Assembly: GCF_000444875.1 (NCBI RefSeq)
Contig: NC_021985.1
Location: 5,662,170-5,726,169, forward strand
DNA: 64,000 nt
Direction: 5' to 3'
Origin: Streptomyces collinus Tu 365
Lineage (GTDB): Bacteria > Actinomycetota > Actinomycetes > Streptomycetales > Streptomycetaceae
Shown: piece by piece, positions 63,454 to 64,000 of the stretch
How positions within the stretch are numbered: position 1 is the first letter of the stretch
Layout of the letters: every line of letters begins with the position of its first letter
The notes under the pieces: model-generated
Database searches by the model: none
What the model was told of the DNA's origin: nothing
The model's input: the letters and a program-made list of their open reading frames with translations, nothing else
Translations under genes and position numbers: made by a program

Positions 63454-64000
63454 ATGCGGAAGATACTCGTCGTCGGAGCCGGCCAGTCCGGTCTCCAGCT
63501 CGCCCTCGGCCTTCAGTCGAACGGCTACGAGGTCACCCTGATGTCGAACCGGACCGCGGACGAGATCCGCTCCGGCCGGGTCATGTCGACGCAGTGCATG
63601 TTCGACACGGCGCTCCAGCACGAGCGCGATCTCCAGCTGAACTTCTGGGAGTCCCAGGCCCCCAGGATCGAGGGGCTCGGCGTCTCGGTCGCGGCCCCCG
63701 GCTCGCACGACCCGGGGCCCACCCAGCGGGCCATCGACTGGGTGGGCCGGCTGAACGGCTACGCGCAGTCGGTGGACCAGCGGGTGAAGATGGCCGGCTG
63801 GATGGAGACCTTCGCCCAGCGCGGCGGCCAGCTCGTCATCCACGGTGCCGCGGTCGGCGACCTGGACTACTTCTCCCGCGCCTACGACCTCGTCCTGGTC
63901 GCGGCCGGCAAGGGCGAGCTGGTGTCGATGTTCGCCCGGGACCCGGAGCGCTCCCCGTACAGCGAGCCGCAGCGCGCGCTGGCGGTGTCCTACGTCCACG
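63454..64000 (+). CDS. Styrene monooxygenase-like flavoprotein (5' part)
   Basis: The reading starts MRKILVVGAGQSGLQLALGL (ATG 63454 after TTAGGAG) and stays open to the window end, 182 codons. It has the FAD Rossmann motif GAGQSGLQLALGL and YDLVLVAAGKGELVSMFARD, as in StyA-type group E flavin monooxygenases. It is 24 bp behind cvnD on the same strand and may be the conservon's partner gene. The substrate domain is cut off. Confidence 0.85.
   Translation, partial: MRKILVVGAGQSGLQLALGLQSNGYEVTLMSNRTADEIRSGRVMSTQCMFDTALQHERDLQLNFWESQAPRIEGLGVSVAAPGSHDPGPTQRAIDWVGRLNGYAQSVDQRVKMAGWMETFAQRGGQLVIHGAAVGDLDYFSRAYDLVLVAAGKGELVSMFARDPERSPYSEPQRALAVSYVH

Overview
The window looks like the core chromosome of a Streptomyces species. 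GC content is very high, with strong third-position GC and many GTG/TTG starts. It carries streptomycete marker genes: wblE, a DasR regulator, a Ni-superoxide dismutase pair (sodN/sodX), a conservon (cvnABCD), an EshA-type protein and a fused 2-oxoglutarate decarboxylase/dehydrogenase. From memory, the gene order follows the S. coelicolor SCO5231 to about SCO5293 stretch (dasR, nagB, SCO5239-type kinase, wblE, sigH, eshA-like, sodN/sodX, malic enzyme, kgd, lon, conservon). That correspondence is recalled, not searched.

Layout. 1-1.6 kb: the 5' end of dasR, nagB and an intergenic region with a T-tailed hairpin, best read as the sRNA scr5239; three DasR-type operators (dre) lie here. 1.6-9.3 kb: sensor kinase, wblE, lipid kinase, a stress sigma factor sigH preceded by its anti-sigma gene, a UBP-type zinc finger protein and a Na+/H+ antiporter. 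9.3-14.6 kb: a PLP enzyme, a peptidoglycan amidase, then a Family 2B encapsulin shell (EshA type) next to a polyprenyl synthetase that is probably its cargo, then 0.8 kb of repeat-rich non-coding DNA. 14.6-20.8 kb: small regulators and enzymes plus sodN/sodX. 20.8-28.7 kb: a polar amino acid ABC importer, malic enzyme, a quinone oxidoreductase and a PadR/DUF4097 pair with palindromic operators.

29.2-41.7 kb is the accessory-like highlight. It holds seven co-oriented genes for a trypsin-co-occurring protein, a trypsin-domain VMAP-type protein, a MoxR AAA+ ATPase, a giant vWA-like protein with in-frame hypervariable repeats, a small protein in the place of a peptide precursor, a stand-alone HExxH peptide-modification protein and a TIR/NB-ARC/TPR protein (FxsT). 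This matches the predicted NTP-dependent ternary conflict systems, but the radical SAM maturase FxsB is absent.

41.8-64 kb: kgd, a two-component system, a spermidine-synthase-like protein, a rhomboid-like membrane protein, lon with a ClgR-like site, a Ser/Thr kinase, a SpoIIE phosphatase with an anti-sigma-like domain, a GH25 lysozyme, MarR and PP2C genes, then a complete conservon and the start of a styrene-monooxygenase-like flavoprotein. No tRNA, rRNA, insertion sequence or CRISPR array was seen.
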